Below, piece after piece: positions 62,938 through 64,000 of a stretch of 64,000 bases of DNA. The stretch is from contig NZ_PTIX01000010.1 of assembly GCF_002934265.1 (NCBI RefSeq), forward strand, positions 238,095 to 302,094, written 5' to 3'. Position 1 is the first letter of the stretch; every line of letters begins with the position of its first letter. The notes under the pieces were generated by a model. It ran no database searches, was not told the origin of the DNA, and saw nothing but the letters and a program-made list of their open reading frames with translations. Origin of the DNA: Actinokineospora auranticolor (GTDB lineage: Bacteria > Actinomycetota > Actinomycetes > Mycobacteriales > Pseudonocardiaceae). The translations under genes were made by a program, and so were the position numbers.

Positions 62938-63000
62938 TGATCATCTTCGGCCGGTCTTGTCGGTGCTCACCACTAGAATGGATACCGGGGGCCGGAGGCA
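62938..63000 (+). repeat. Direct repeat R1, leader-like
   Basis: About 63 bp beginning TGATCATCTTCGGCCGGTCT and ending GGGGGCCGGAGGCA. It is roughly 80 percent identical to the copy at 63716-63779. It contains TTGTCGGTGnnCACC(A/G), which recalls the leaders of multi-copy 13E12/DUF222 HNH genes in actinomycetes (from memory). No gene follows it. Confidence 0.7.
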
Positions 63001-63101
63001 TACCCTCCCCACCCCGAGGACCTCGCACACCCCACTACGCCTCACCCACACCCCAACGCGCCCGACTCCCGGCCGACAACGCCCGAGTTGTCTACAGGGG
63101 G

Positions 63102-63605
63102 TTATTCAGCGGTGTAGAAATAGAGGCCGATAACGGCCGAGATGGTGTCGGTGAAGGTGTTGATGGGGCGCCGGTAGTCGGCGTGGAGAACGCGCCAGGT
63201 CTTGAGTTGGGCGATGGCGCGTTCAACCACGACACGAATTGAGTTGCGCTGTCGGTTGAACTCTTTTTCCCAGTCGGACTGTCGCGGTTTCGGGTTTTTC
63301 TGATCGGGATGAGGATGCCGCTGCCGATGTAGCCCTTGTCGCCAAGCCAGGTGCCGGGGTCTCGTCCGTCGTGAACGTGCGAGGCTTTCAGGCCCACGAT
63401 GTCGTTCCGGGATCCCGATATCGGATCCGATACCCATCTCAGGCGTCCGTCCGGCGTGCACACGACCTGGACGGTGAGTCCGGTCGTGCAGTGCTTCCCG
63501 GAGAACAACTCCGGATGATCGACGAACCGAGCCTTCGGTCGCTTCGCGGATCAGAGCGCACAATTCCTCAACACGGCCTCGAGCGAGGCCGGTGGCATGA
63601 TGCAT
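63102..63605 (-). pseudogene. Remnant of an IS5-type DDE transposase
   Basis: A broken transposase of the DDE_Tnp_4 type. The N-terminal fragment (TGLARGRVEELCALIREAT) is joined, by an internal deletion near 63530-63545, to the middle of the protein in another frame (FVDHPELFSGKHCTTGLTVQ, then GSRNDIV and LGDKGYIGSG). A second frame change near 63276 restores the first frame for DWEKEFNRQRNSIRVVVERA and LKTWRVLHADYRRPINTFTD. The domain order is that of an intact element, but about half the protein is missing. No terminal inverted repeats were found. Confidence 0.85.
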
Positions 63606-63715
63606 GGAGGTGATCCGTTTGAGAGACCTAAGTGCGGTAACCAAATTCTCGCAAACGGACCGCAACCTCTTGCTTCGGGGTGATCATCGCGGGTCGTGAA
63701 TGAGCCTCACAGGAT

Positions 63716-63779
63716 TGATCATCTTCGACCGATCTTGTCGGTGCCCACCGGTAGCATGGAACCTGGGGGCCGGAGGCGC
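63716..63779 (+). repeat. Direct repeat R2, leader-like
   Basis: The second copy of the R1 element (TGATCATCTTCGACCGATCT onward). It ends GGGGGCCGGAGGCGCA directly before an ATG whose frame stops after four codons, so it looks like a gene leader whose coding sequence has been lost. Confidence 0.7.
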
Positions 63780-64000
63780 AATGCCACTAACTTAGGCTAG
63801 GTGCGAGGATTCTGATGGTGGCCGGACCCTGATGTCGAACGCCTTGATGTTTGCCCTTTTTGGTGGGGTAGCGTTTATGGCGTCCACGTTTGGCCACACG
63901 GGGGTACGTTCGGTGCCTTCGGGCCGCGAGGTGTCTCTCGTTGATTTCCGCGCGGGTCTCCGATAACGCTCTCGCCTGGCGCTCAGGGGGAAAAATCCGC
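63780..64000. other. No gene recognised
   Basis: I see no convincing gene in this end segment. The only open frame, 38 codons from an ATG near 63849, has no family resemblance, and its third-position GC is lower than that of real genes nearby. Confidence 0.5.

Noticed and set aside
63102..63605. Intact transposase using programmed -1 frameshifting at GGGAAAAAG
   Set aside because: The A-rich site could allow slippage, but the N-terminal half has an internal deletion and a second frame change, so the gene is broken anyway.

Overview
The DNA is very GC-rich, with strong G/C preference at third codon positions, frequent GTG and TTG starts, GTGA/ATGA start-stop overlaps, and families typical of filamentous actinomycetes (XRE-DUF5753 with DUF397, MAB_1171c-type membrane proteins, furA-katG, MbtH-assisted NRPS). 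A chemotaxis operon beside a secondary-metabolite cluster fits a Pseudonocardiales genus with motile spores, such as Actinokineospora or Actinosynnema. That assignment is inference; no rRNA or other marker gene is present.

Layout. 1-3537: chemotaxis operon on the minus strand (cheA, cheW, and a chemoreceptor cut by the window edge). 3744-8400: cell-envelope and secreted proteins (WxL-like protein, L,D-transpeptidase, membrane protein, trypsin-like protease) and a sugar-epimerase-fold enzyme. 8578-11406: housekeeping operon cmk-plsC-der. 11403-18823: a membrane protein, a heterodimeric ABC exporter whose two ATPase halves are degenerate in complementary ways, two secreted serine hydrolases, and a small conserved protein. 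18916-46915: the main biosynthetic cluster. 46919-51040: acetyltransferase, small helical protein, membrane protein, amidohydrolase and a beta-rich protein. 51083-53827: two divergent XRE-DUF5753 regulators followed by four tandem DUF397 genes. 53881-58018: a minus-strand operon of XRE regulator, ImmA-type metallopeptidase, MAB_1171c membrane protein and DUF2236/MpaB-like protein, with a decayed repeat array between two of its genes. 58471-59946: membrane diguanylate cyclase. 60075-62757: furA-katG. 62938-63780: transposase remnant between two copies of a ~63 bp repeat.

The biosynthetic cluster. Two NRPSs on opposite strands give six modules: A(N-methyltransferase)-T, C-A-T, C-A-T, C-A-T on the first protein and C-A-T, C-A-T-TE on the second. 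dpgA, dpgB, dpgC and an HpgT-type aminotransferase should make 3,5-dihydroxyphenylglycine (Dpg) from malonyl-CoA. An MbtH protein, an MFS exporter, a LuxR-type regulator and a class I methyltransferase complete the set. Specificity residues, aligned by eye, suggest N-methyl-aromatic, Dpg-like, aromatic, Dpg-like, cationic or unknown, Asn. No epimerization domain, P450, halogenase, glycosyltransferase or 4-hydroxyphenylglycine genes are present, so this is not a glycopeptide antibiotic cluster. I cannot match it to a known product.

Best candidates for something undescribed: the Dpg-containing hexapeptide; the complementary-degenerate ABC pair; and the XRE-ImmA-MAB_1171c-DUF2236 operon with repeated copies of a gene-end/gene-start junction.
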